Source of the DNA: Thalassolituus sp006212115
GTDB lineage: Bacteria > Pseudomonadota > Gammaproteobacteria > Pseudomonadales > Oceanobacteraceae
Assembly (NCBI RefSeq): GCF_040372045.1
Contig: NZ_BAABWH010000006.1
Length of the DNA: 64,000 nt
Strand: one strand, 5' to 3'
Part shown: positions 31,629 to 39,366 of the stretch, piece after piece
Layout: each line of letters opens with the position of its first letter
Numbering within the stretch: the stretch's first letter is position 1
Translations under genes and position numbers: made by a program
Notes under the pieces: generated by a model
Seen by the model: the letters and a program-made list of their open reading frames with translations, nothing else
Told to the model about the DNA's origin: nothing
The model's database searches: none

Positions 31629-33443
31629 ATGAATGTTCGACTTGGATTATTGTTTGCCGTCTTTTTTATTTCATCTTGTGGAGGTGAAGATGGAGATGAT
31701 AGTGAGCAACTGGTTGGGTATGGAGGTTCAGAGTTCGGGGGGCGTTGTGATACTTGGGACCAAGGCAGTAACTGGTCACCGGATAGAGCAACTGTCGCTT
31801 GCAACTATGCCCAAGCTGCATTCAAAAGCTATGAAGATAGCTCTAGTTCCATTTCGTTAAATATCGATTTTGGTGATGACAAAAACTATCTTACTGGCAA
31901 AAAACACACAGGGGTCGATGTTCAGGGGCTTGGTGATCTTAGCAGGTCGCATGTTGCTTCCATAGTCAATGGTATTGTCGAAACTTTAGATGTTGAAAAT
32001 GGTTATGTCGGAATAAGAACAATTCTACATAGTGCTGGCCCAGTGATGATCGCCTACATGCATATGGACAACATTCAGGTTCAGATTGGTGATAGCGTGG
32101 CGATAGGGGATGTTCTTGGGAATGAAGGCAGCAAGTCCAATTATAACACCAGCACAGCTCCGCATTTGCATATCGAAGCACACAAATGTAGTGCTCAGTA
32201 TCGGACGTTATCAATCGCGCCGAATGACGTGTATACGTGGGGAGATAGTGAAGCAGGTCTGGAAGGTCATGCTATTGACCCTCTCTCGCTGTACGAGGAT
32301 ATCTTTGATGCAACAAACCCTCCACGCGAACCAAATCCTTTTATCAATGCTTGCGTCCCACGTGATTGGACTGTAGGAGTGCAAAATGAACTCGATGGGA
32401 CTGTACAAACCACCGGTGTTATTCAGTTCGACATTGTTGATGTTGCAGGTAGGGTTTTGCTGACAGAAGAGTATGGCGACCCAAACGAAGGACTCCGAAC
32501 ATTACAATTAAGCGCGTATTACTTTGGACAGGAGGATGTCTTTAATACGCTTGAAAGAGGAGAGTATGGTTTGAGGGTTTCGGTCAATGACGGTATGAGA
32601 ATTGCGACCGAGACGTACCCTTTCTTTTTAAATCGCGCGAATCCGGACGGGGCTGGCGGTGCTGAAGAGGCTCCGTCTAGTGATTCAGGTAGTGGTGATT
32701 CCGGTTTAGATCACACTGAGCCGGTAGAGGAAGTGTTTTCCGTATCACTGAATAGGGCTGGGTCTTATCTCTACTTTAGCGAAGATTTCGAGATTGAGGG
32801 CTGCCTTGTTTCGCCGGTGGGTGTTTTAGGCCTAGAAGTTACTATTACAGATCCTGATGGAAATGAATACTCCTCTACATATCGCACTGGCGACGATGAT
32901 GAGCTCGAAGTGGTTGACGATTGCGAAGGCAGTATTGGAGTGGAGGTTGATATTATTATTGACAGGTACACTCAAAATTTCAGGAACGCAATATGGCATT
33001 TAGGTAGTTTCCGCGTCAGCTATAACGTATTGCTTGATTCGGGTGAGGAGATCGCTTTTGGTGAAGAGGCTGTAGAAGTCATATCTCAAGTCCGAGATTT
33101 TTCTATCAGGGAAGTACCAAACGGGACGGTGGTCTCGGTTCGTTATGTAGAACGTCAGTCAGACCTGCATTTTGTGTCTCGAGTTGAATGCGTGAGATTG
33201 GGCATTGACGGAGCTTTAGAAACAGATCCAGTGCTACTGAGAGACGTGGAGCTTAGCCAATTCGAAGGCTACACAGGCTTTAGTTACAGAGGGCAATTCG
33301 TATTTGTTGATGAGGACGCTCCAATTGGTGCGTTGGGGGATCCATTGGAAAGGGGAGATTCTGTGGATTACGAGGTCTACAGCGATTGCGGGGGAAACTC
33401 TCCTAAGGTTTCGTTGTTGACGGGCTTTGTGGTTGTGGAGTAG
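31629..33443 (+). CDS. Lipoprotein with M23 peptidase domain
   Basis: A 604-residue exported lipoprotein: signal peptide MNVRLGLLFAVFFISSC with lipobox FISSC at residue 17. The M23 (lysostaphin-type) metallopeptidase fold is at about 75-180, with zinc ligands in KKHTGVDVQG and PHLHIEAHKC and the middle AYMHMDNIQVQIGDSVAIGD. A low-complexity acidic linker (SSDSGSGDSGLDHTEP) near residue 350 separates it from a beta-rich C-terminal part that I do not recognise. It may cut cell-wall peptides, but could also be a degenerate metal-binding scaffold. AGGAATGAGG precedes the start. Confidence 0.8.
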   Translation: MNVRLGLLFAVFFISSCGGEDGDDSEQLVGYGGSEFGGRCDTWDQGSNWSPDRATVACNYAQAAFKSYEDSSSSISLNIDFGDDKNYLTGKKHTGVDVQGLGDLSRSHVASIVNGIVETLDVENGYVGIRTILHSAGPVMIAYMHMDNIQVQIGDSVAIGDVLGNEGSKSNYNTSTAPHLHIEAHKCSAQYRTLSIAPNDVYTWGDSEAGLEGHAIDPLSLYEDIFDATNPPREPNPFINACVPRDWTVGVQNELDGTVQTTGVIQFDIVDVAGRVLLTEEYGDPNEGLRTLQLSAYYFGQEDVFNTLERGEYGLRVSVNDGMRIATETYPFFLNRANPDGAGGAEEAPSSDSGSGDSGLDHTEPVEEVFSVSLNRAGSYLYFSEDFEIEGCLVSPVGVLGLEVTITDPDGNEYSSTYRTGDDDELEVVDDCEGSIGVEVDIIIDRYTQNFRNAIWHLGSFRVSYNVLLDSGEEIAFGEEAVEVISQVRDFSIREVPNGTVVSVRYVERQSDLHFVSRVECVRLGIDGALETDPVLLRDVELSQFEGYTGFSYRGQFVFVDEDAPIGALGDPLERGDSVDYEVYSDCGGNSPKVSLLTGFVVVE

Positions 33444-33566
33444 CGAATCGTCAAGGTCTGCGTATCGAAGGTGTAAATGAAGTGGACATGGTTACCGCGA
33501 ACATTGGGGCCTCAAGCAACGGCCCCTGTTTTGCTGGCAAAAGGTAGGGAAGGGTTAGTGGCCGAT

Positions 33567-34262
33567 TCAACACGGGGGTACTAAATTCGGCGCTAGATCA
33601 TACTTAATAGCTATTCGACGAAAACGGCTAAGGTACTGGCACTGGTTAGTTGGAGGCTGCCATTCGCCGGGGCCTTTGGCTCCTTTTTGTCGATTCAGTG
33701 ATGCTTCTACCGCTAGCAGATTGACTGGATCGTTAGCAAACTCAATACGTCTTTCCCTCGTCCATTCGTTAGCCCCATGATCCCATGCCCATTTGAGAGG
33801 TACGACATGGTCTATGTCTATGACGGTAGCATCATGAATCAGCTTACCAGAATACATTGAGATCCAGCGTCCTGTTCTGATAATGCATTCTCGGTGGTCC
33901 TTGAACGTTACTTGCCCAGTACTCTGCGCTATTAAAGCCTCATGGCGAGAATTCTGACAGTCGCTATCAGTGTCAGCCCAGCCCGAACCAAAGTGCTCTC
34001 TACGATACTCATTCAAGGCACTCGAAGAGCTTTTTCTTTCAATTACCTGGCCCTTCGGGAGTCTGCCCCCTGCATCCAAGCAGTCTTCTAGGGACTGGAA
34101 GGGTGTGAAGTTCTTAGTGCGGTTGTATGAGCGACTGGAAGAGTCATGACAGATCCCAGAATTTGAAAGCTTCACTTCTGAGTGATCTGCCGAAGTCTGA
34201 TTCCAGAGGGTAACCAGCAGGAATAAGGCTACCAGTGATGGTGCGGTCAAATGTGTAGTCAT
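33567..34262 (-). CDS. Exported HNH endonuclease (DUF1524/GmrSD C-terminal type)
   Basis: A 231-residue protein with a signal peptide (LVALFLLVTLWNQTSA) and an HNH nuclease domain. The HNH motif starts DIDHVVPLKWAWDHGA near residue 148 and ends with NDPVNLLAVEASLNRQKGAK, supplying the His, Asn and third His/Asn positions. Secreted nucleases of this type are found in many bacteria and may degrade extracellular DNA or act in nutrient supply or biofilm change. It is monocistronic and opposite to its neighbours. Confidence 0.82.
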   Translation of the reverse strand: MTTHLTAPSLVALFLLVTLWNQTSADHSEVKLSNSGICHDSSSRSYNRTKNFTPFQSLEDCLDAGGRLPKGQVIERKSSSSALNEYRREHFGSGWADTDSDCQNSRHEALIAQSTGQVTFKDHRECIIRTGRWISMYSGKLIHDATVIDIDHVVPLKWAWDHGANEWTRERRIEFANDPVNLLAVEASLNRQKGAKGPGEWQPPTNQCQYLSRFRRIAIKYDLAPNLVPPC

Positions 34263-34326
34263 TGATTGTGATCTGAGCCGTTTAATGGCTAGATCCTAAC
34301 TTAGGTGGCGAATTGAAGAAAGGAGG

Positions 34327-34344
34327 CCCACTTCCTTGTGGGCT
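34327..34344. terminator. Short hairpin between HNH gene and unknown gene
   Basis: GCCCACTTCCTTGTGGGC: 6-bp stem with a 6-base loop. No T tract follows, so a termination role is weak. The rest of the 189-bp gap probably holds divergent promoters. Confidence 0.25.
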
Positions 34345-34451
34345 CAGGTGCCGTAGCAAGTGTACTTGCAGGACAGATGGTATAGTTGCAGACCTCTCAG
34401 ATGTTGTACATCATGAGAAAGTCTTAATTTTCAGAGTTAGGGAGATGCCTG

Positions 34452-35483
34452 TTGCTAGGTATGGGTACAGAAATTATGGGAGAATTCATGGGCGGGGCTG
34501 TGTACAGGTCCTTTCTGGAGAAGCCCCTCGGCCCCTACAGTGAAGGCTGGGCTCGTAAGGCCTTCAATGAAAAAAGCTCTCCCGTTGACTTCGTGAAACT
34601 GAAAAAGAAGATGGTGAAGCATTTCACGAAGACACTGCCCGCAGAGCTGAAAGAACGGTACTCTGAACTGGATATCGAAGTAGCTCCGGTCCGGTCTCCT
34701 CTACCAAATGTCAACGTAGAGGCCCACGAGCTCACTTTCGGAGAGGTTGCTCCCTTAGTAATGTATTTCTTAAGAGATATAAGCCGCCCCATTGATATTG
34801 AAAACTGGGGGCGTGAAGAACGCTACCCAAGCGGATTGTTCCTGGCCTTTCCGTACTGTCACTGGTGGCAGTTCAGTGAATCAACAATAGATGCAGGAAA
34901 GATCACCGTCGAGATGGCAGTCGATGCCTGTCTGGCATATTTTGCCTGTCTGTTTATTGATACGGAACTCCAAATGGATTTAGACGAAGCCATTGAAAAG
35001 TTTCTCTTACCAGGGATATCAAAGTCGTATAGCTCTAAATACGCGGTTGCTCATTATGTCGACTACAGAGCAGAGTGCATCAAGGCCTACCCAAAGGCCA
35101 GTCTGGAGAAGTTCTATCGTTTATGGGCTGACTCCGAGGGGCACGGTGATAGAGATCGTATGGAAAAGCGCCTGAAGGAATGGCGAAACAAGAAGAACCC
35201 CGTACAGCCCAGCTTAAGGCTGTTTGGAGATTTCGTTTACAATCTCACGGACGGGTCAATCCGTAGCTTTTACGCTGAGTGCGAAATCGTTGGGTTGTTT
35301 CTGATCGTTCAAATGATTCAAAGGTATCGTGGACAAAAGAACGGCAAGTCCATGATACTAGGACCAGAAACGTTCTATCGAAATAGGGTTCACTTCTGGT
35401 ACGACAAATTGACCGAACACTACTCAGATGTCATCGCCAGGCGAGCAGCCGAACGAGAGCGTAAAAAAAGCGACCCCGTATGA
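34452..35483 (+). CDS. Unknown 343-residue protein
   Basis: I do not recognise this protein. It is soluble and mixed in charge. Notable parts are the aromatic stretch FLAFPYCHWWQFSESTIDAG (near residue 134), a cysteine-containing hydrophobic helix VDACLAYFACLFIDTELQMD that could be buried, and a charged C-terminus ARRAAERERKKSDPV. TTG 34452 sits 7 bp after a GGAG and is preferred; an ATG at 34461 is 16 bp away. It is alone between the HNH and tiny genes in cargo of a defence-type island, so a defence role is possible but unsupported. Confidence 0.6.
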   Translation: MLGMGTEIMGEFMGGAVYRSFLEKPLGPYSEGWARKAFNEKSSPVDFVKLKKKMVKHFTKTLPAELKERYSELDIEVAPVRSPLPNVNVEAHELTFGEVAPLVMYFLRDISRPIDIENWGREERYPSGLFLAFPYCHWWQFSESTIDAGKITVEMAVDACLAYFACLFIDTELQMDLDEAIEKFLLPGISKSYSSKYAVAHYVDYRAECIKAYPKASLEKFYRLWADSEGHGDRDRMEKRLKEWRNKKNPVQPSLRLFGDFVYNLTDGSIRSFYAECEIVGLFLIVQMIQRYRGQKNGKSMILGPETFYRNRVHFWYDKLTEHYSDVIARRAAERERKKSDPV

Positions 35484-35497
35484 GGCCGCTTTTACCC

Positions 35498-35584
35498 TCA
35501 CTTACCGGGTGGGTTGTTGCCTCGGCCGCCGCCTGATGGGTTGCCAGTCGTGCTCGGACCATTCGGTGGAGTGTTCTTACTCAT
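35498..35584 (-). CDS. Tiny Gly/Asn/Pro-rich protein (28 aa)
   Basis: A 28-codon gene whose ATG (35584) overlaps the TGA of the 35-codon gene upstream in an ATGA, with AGGAG 8 bp before the start. The peptide starts MSKNTPPNGPSTTGNPSGGG and is disordered in composition. It shares MSK, NGPS, SG-GR and NNP with the 35-residue partner, so the two are paralogues. Function unknown. Confidence 0.55.
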   Translation of the reverse strand: MSKNTPPNGPSTTGNPSGGGRGNNPPGK

Positions 35585-35688
35585 GCTGACTTCTCCTGTT
35601 TCTTGTGCTTTGCTGGGTTGTTGTTGCGGCCTTTGCCAGACTCTTTATATGGCTTCTTGCTCGGGCCATTCTCTAGTGGTTTGCTCAT
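35581..35688 (-). CDS. Tiny basic protein (35 aa), partner of the 28-aa gene
   Basis: A 35-codon gene with an AAGGAG 7 bp before the ATG at 35688. The peptide starts MSKPLENGPSKKPYKESGKG and ends in a lysine-rich stretch. Strong ribosome sites for both genes and the ATGA overlap support real coding. It lies opposite to the surrounding cargo genes. The basic tail suggests nucleic-acid or ribosome binding, which is only a guess. Confidence 0.55.
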   Translation of the reverse strand: MSKPLENGPSKKPYKESGKGRNNNPAKHKKQEKSA

Positions 35689-35860
35689 TACGAGACTCCT
35701 TGTTGCTTTTGATCGTTGTATCCCGTGCACTGGATAGTCTTCATTTAGCCAGTAGACATGACCCATCCATAGGTACTTTTGGCGGGAATTTTCTTGTCTT
35801 TACTCTGTATAAGTGGGGCTGTATCGTTCCTTCATCTGTAAGAAAGGAGTCTGAGGTCAG

Positions 35861-36589
35861 ATGGAGCTCGAATATCGTAATGGAGTGCGAATCACCAAGT
35901 TTGCTCACGAACGGGATGCCTACGAGGCAGCAATTGCAGAGCATGAGCGCAATGCCAGAGATTTCTACTCAACTGAGTCTCAGTCAGGCGTCGAGGTGGA
36001 TCGAAAGAAAGCACTTGCAGATGCTTTGGCATTCTTGGCGAAAGAAAGAGCCAAGCTGTCGACAATATCCTCAATTCAAGAGCAGCTTAGAGAGTATCGA
36101 GCTCAGGGTATGCTGGCTCACAAGGATAACTCAGACATGTGGAGCCGGGCTGATGCCCTCGATGTGATGTCAGCCGAAGACCATCACCCGACTGACATGT
36201 TGGAGCAAAATATGAGGGCGGAGGGTGTTCCAAAACCAAGCGCCCAACATACTGCCCATCACATCTGTCCGGGGCAGGGGAAATTACCCGACACCACTCG
36301 CATGGCTCGAGATCACCTGCACATTCACGGGATACGCATCAATGATCCCGCTAATGGTGTGTATCTCATCACCAAAGATAGTGAGACTCCTCACTGGGAT
36401 ATTCCAAGTTCAAGAGGTCATCGAAAATACCATACTCACGGCTACGAAGAGCTCCTTTGGAAGCGCCTCGCACCAAGGCACACGATGGATCAGATAAAGA
36501 CTGAGCTGCAGGTCATTGGTAGAATCATCCAGCAAAATGAACCTAAAACGGCCTTTGCTAAGATGGCCAAGAAAGGACACCTCGTTTAA
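35861..36589 (+). CDS. AHH-family nuclease (probable toxin)
   Basis: A 242-residue protein with an N-terminal helical, probably coiled-coil half (residues 1-115, ALADALAFLAKERAKLSTIS) and a C-terminal AHH nuclease domain. The motif is AQHTAHHICPGQGKL near residue 149, followed by RDHLHIHGIRINDPANGVYL and HRKYHTHGYEELLW, in which several histidines repeat. AHH domains are HNH-fold nucleases known from polymorphic toxin tips. Here no secretion or repeat region precedes it, so it is probably cytoplasmic. Its stop overlaps the start of the probable immunity gene (TAATG). Confidence 0.8.
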   Translation: MELEYRNGVRITKFAHERDAYEAAIAEHERNARDFYSTESQSGVEVDRKKALADALAFLAKERAKLSTISSIQEQLREYRAQGMLAHKDNSDMWSRADALDVMSAEDHHPTDMLEQNMRAEGVPKPSAQHTAHHICPGQGKLPDTTRMARDHLHIHGIRINDPANGVYLITKDSETPHWDIPSSRGHRKYHTHGYEELLWKRLAPRHTMDQIKTELQVIGRIIQQNEPKTAFAKMAKKGHLV

Positions 36590-37158
36590 TGGCTTTCTAC
36601 TCGATAGAACGTGACGGATATGACTTCCTGTTTCTGGATCTTACTCCAAGAGACGTGCTGAGGCAGGCTCCTAGGGATAAGGACCTTGAGTTCGATGACG
36701 TCATGAAGTTCAGTCAAAGCTCAAGGCCTATGAAAGACTGGTGGCCAGAGCTGGAAACGACCCTTCGAGCTAACGAAGACATAGACTCTCCACGGATGCC
36801 AGATATCTCAGCCTGGGCGCCAGGTGCGCTTGTACTATACCCAAGGGGGTATCGACTATTGGGAGAGTGGCTGTCTCAATATGGTGAGCTGCTCCCCGTG
36901 ACTGTAATGAACAATCCAGAGACTCACTGGATCTTCAATTGCAGAGCCAAGAAAGACGTCGACCCTGACAGGAGTTCAATGGATTGCGGAGAAGATCTCC
37001 CCGTTATCAATTTCGTTGAAGGTGTTGATGATCCTGAGATCTTCAAGACTGACTTCGACAATTGCTCGTTCTTGTATTGTGGTGAGAAGTTCAAAGAGCT
37101 AGTCGAAGAGTATGAGCTTCGCGGTATAACCTTTACCAGTCTGCAACGATTAGTGTAA
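36589..37158 (+). CDS. Imm11/DUF1629-like immunity protein, copy 1
   Basis: A 189-residue acidic protein that starts on the last base of the AHH nuclease gene, the usual toxin-immunity arrangement. MPDISAWAPGALVLYPRGYR, then SQYGELLPVTV, and the ending FKELVEEYELRGITF have the pattern of Imm11/DUF1629-like proteins. The same blocks occur in the protein at 51463-52047. It would bind and block the AHH nuclease. The probable BrxR operator and promoter begin at its stop codon. Confidence 0.68.
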   Translation: MAFYSIERDGYDFLFLDLTPRDVLRQAPRDKDLEFDDVMKFSQSSRPMKDWWPELETTLRANEDIDSPRMPDISAWAPGALVLYPRGYRLLGEWLSQYGELLPVTVMNNPETHWIFNCRAKKDVDPDRSSMDCGEDLPVINFVEGVDDPEIFKTDFDNCSFLYCGEKFKELVEEYELRGITFTSLQRLV

Positions 37159-37193
37159 AAAAAATTTACAGTAAGAATTTTGTGCTGTAACTT
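37154..37193 (+). promoter_or_regulatory. Candidate BrxR operator and BREX promoter
   Basis: Two inverted repeats share one arm: TGTAAA-N5-TTTACA (37154-37170) and TTACAG-N13-CTGTAA (37166-37190). TTTACA at 37165-37170 can be a -35 box, with a weak -10 (TAACTT) 17 bases later. They lie 38-74 bp before the brxR start and overlap the stop codon of the immunity gene. WYL-type BrxR proteins repress their own operon through inverted repeats at this position. Confidence 0.5.
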
Positions 37194-37227
37194 CCCAGTG
37201 TCTTTAATGGTTTTGGTTGGGAGTGTT

Positions 37228-38097
37228 ATGGTTGTGAGGCATGAAATACGCCTGAGACTCCGGGCTATTGAGTTATTGGCCTTCTGGGAAGGTAGGCTTG
37301 TCACAAACAGCCTTATGACATGGTTTGGAATCAGTCGTCAGCAGGCTTCCTCTGATATTCGCCGTTATATAGACGAAATCAACCCCAACTCACTATTTCA
37401 TGATCCATCCGTGAAAGGCTATGTGCCGGCGGGTGCGTTTCGTCCTGTACTGACTCAAGGGCATATTAATGAATATCTTGAGCTCATCGCTGGAATGGCT
37501 CTGGAGCCTAGTGAGCAGGTTCTTGAATCTATTGGGGCGCTTGCAGTAGTCCAACTTCCTGATCGTTCGGTTAAGCCCGAGGTTTTACGGGAGTTACTGA
37601 AAGCTTGTCGGCAAAGCTTATCTTTGAGTGTTCATTACGCTTCAATGGCTAATCCGATCTTTCGTGAGCGGGCAATAGCGCCACACTCATTGGTTTACAC
37701 CGGTTTTAGATGGCATGTGCGCGCATATTGCTACGAGCGTGGGGAGTTTCGTGATTTTCTGCTTTCTCGAATTGATAGAACGACTAAGTTGCAGTTAGAT
37801 TCAGCAACAGAAACGAGATCTTCTCAGGACCTGCATTGGCAGGAATACATGAATCTGTCGATAGTGCCAAATCCCAGACTCACCCAAGAGCAGATTGCGC
37901 TGGTGGAGCGTGACTTCAGTATGCCGGACGGTAGGTTGACGTTGACTGTTCGTAAGGCCCTCATACATTACACTCTACAACGCTACCAAGTGGCGTTGCC
38001 TGAGGAAGATGCAAGTAACCCCCTTAAGTTTCCACTTGTGGTAGGGGGCACAGCCAGAGATCAGTTGGCTCCATATTTGTTCGGTTATGAAGCCTGA
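37228..38097 (+). CDS. brxR: BREX transcriptional regulator BrxR (WYL domain)
   Basis: A 289-residue member of the BrxR/CapW group: N-terminal winged helix (RAIELLAFWEGRLVTNSLMT, then GISRQQASSDIRRYI), then a WYL domain (LSLSVHYASMANPIFRERAI, PHSLVYTGFRWHVRAYCYER) and a C-terminal extension. Such proteins repress defence operons and are thought to be relieved by a nucleic-acid or nucleotide ligand. I start at ATG 37228 rather than 37180 because family similarity starts there and GGGAG precedes it. First gene of the BREX operon. Confidence 0.9.
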   Translation: MVVRHEIRLRLRAIELLAFWEGRLVTNSLMTWFGISRQQASSDIRRYIDEINPNSLFHDPSVKGYVPAGAFRPVLTQGHINEYLELIAGMALEPSEQVLESIGALAVVQLPDRSVKPEVLRELLKACRQSLSLSVHYASMANPIFRERAIAPHSLVYTGFRWHVRAYCYERGEFRDFLLSRIDRTTKLQLDSATETRSSQDLHWQEYMNLSIVPNPRLTQEQIALVERDFSMPDGRLTLTVRKALIHYTLQRYQVALPEEDASNPLKFPLVVGGTARDQLAPYLFGYEA

Positions 38098-38112
38098 TTG
38101 AGGTTTGTTTTG

Positions 38113-38721
38113 ATGCAAGAGTTCCATTATGACAGTGACATGATTGGGGGGTCTCTCATGGTCAGAGAGAGTCGTATTGTTGCTGGATTGCTAATGGATG
38201 GCGTGAGTAAAGAAGGCTGGCACGAAGCGATTGTTAGCAACAACCTGCTGCAAAAGCGAACTGCCGCATCAGCTAAGCGAAACGCAACGGCTATCCGTAA
38301 GAGGTTGGAGTTATTAACTCCCGACTTTTGGCGGGCACTTCGTGACGGGGATGAGGAGCTGGCGACACAGGTTGCTTTGTGTGGGGCCCTCGAACGTAAT
38401 CTACTGCTAGTTGAATTTATGGAAACTGCTCTAAAAGATGCATACCTGTCGAGAGCGGAGTTATTGGATGGTTTTGCATGGGCTGATTTCCTGGCTGATC
38501 GTGCACACCGTGATGCCACAATACATTCCTGGGCCGACTCCAGTAAGAAAAAGATGGGGCAAGTAGCTTACCGTATATTGGCAGAGGCAGGTTACTTAAG
38601 TAGTACCCGAGGCATGAAATTGCAGCGTGTTCAGGTAAGGCCAGAGCTTAGGGTCATGCTAGAAGATCACTACAAACACAGGGTTAGAAATTGCCTGGAA
38701 GTATCAGTATGGAACAAATGA
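38113..38721 (+). CDS. brxA: BREX protein BrxA (DUF1819)
   Basis: A 202-residue BrxA. RESRIVAGLLMDGVSKEGWH near the N-terminus, ALCGALERNLLLVEFMET in the middle, and MGQVAYRILAEAGYLSSTRG near the C-terminus match the DUF1819 pattern. BrxA is a small DNA-binding component needed for defence. The frame is open from TTG 38098; I prefer ATG 38113 (MQEFHYDSDMIGG). Confidence 0.9.
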   Translation: MQEFHYDSDMIGGSLMVRESRIVAGLLMDGVSKEGWHEAIVSNNLLQKRTAASAKRNATAIRKRLELLTPDFWRALRDGDEELATQVALCGALERNLLLVEFMETALKDAYLSRAELLDGFAWADFLADRAHRDATIHSWADSSKKKMGQVAYRILAEAGYLSSTRGMKLQRVQVRPELRVMLEDHYKHRVRNCLEVSVWNK

Positions 38722-38752
38722 GTCACAACATTGCATCGCCGGAGTGGTATTG

Positions 38753-39331
38753 ATGGATCAAAGGCTGCAGGAACGATTAAATCAGATCCCCGAGAAGATT
38801 TTTTCTCCTGAGTTCCTGAGCAATCAAGGACTTGGTAATGAAATCGGCTTCTGGATCTTTGACTACGATGCCGCAAATGAACTCGCAGTTCGGGAGTATG
38901 TGGGGTTTCTGGAGGGATTGGTAAGCAAGAAGCATCCCCGACTCAAGGTAGTAAGCATAAACCTGCTGGCGAGTCTGATGGACTATCTGGAAGACAGGAA
39001 CTTTATCGACAAGGCTGTTCAGATGCAAAGGACAAAGGGAGATGAGGCATTGATGAAGGCTCTGAAGGGGCCGTTGCATGTGACTAAATTTGCTCCATAC
39101 CTCGTTGAGAAGTACAAGGCAGACGCAGCTGATCTTGTACTTATGTCTGGTGTCGGCTCTGTTTGGCCATTAATTCGATCCCATGACCTGCTTAACAGTC
39201 TTCACGCCCTCATGGGCGATACGCCACTCATTCTTTTTTACCCAGGCGATTACACGGGCCAGTCGATGAGTTTGTTTGGTCGAATTGAGAGTAACAACTA
39301 CTATCGCGCATTCTCTTTGGTTCCGCGATAA
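38753..39331 (+). CDS. brxB: BREX protein BrxB (DUF1788)
   Basis: A 192-residue BrxB of DUF1788. EIGFWIFDYDAANELAVREY and ADLVLMSGVGSVWPLIRSHD followed by LFYPGDYTGQSMSLF are the diagnostic parts. BrxB is required for BREX but its activity is not defined. ATG 38753 is used; GTG 38744 is also in frame. Confidence 0.93.
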   Translation: MDQRLQERLNQIPEKIFSPEFLSNQGLGNEIGFWIFDYDAANELAVREYVGFLEGLVSKKHPRLKVVSINLLASLMDYLEDRNFIDKAVQMQRTKGDEALMKALKGPLHVTKFAPYLVEKYKADAADLVLMSGVGSVWPLIRSHDLLNSLHALMGDTPLILFYPGDYTGQSMSLFGRIESNNYYRAFSLVPR

Positions 39332-39366
39332 ACCTAGCTTTAATGAATTTAGGGAAGCAACTGAAT

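Noticed and set aside
35514..36167. Long + strand open frame of 217 codons
   Set aside because: It covers the two tiny minus-strand genes and overlaps the AHH nuclease in another frame. Its predicted protein is Cys/Leu/Ser-rich without domain pattern, as expected of a shadow frame.
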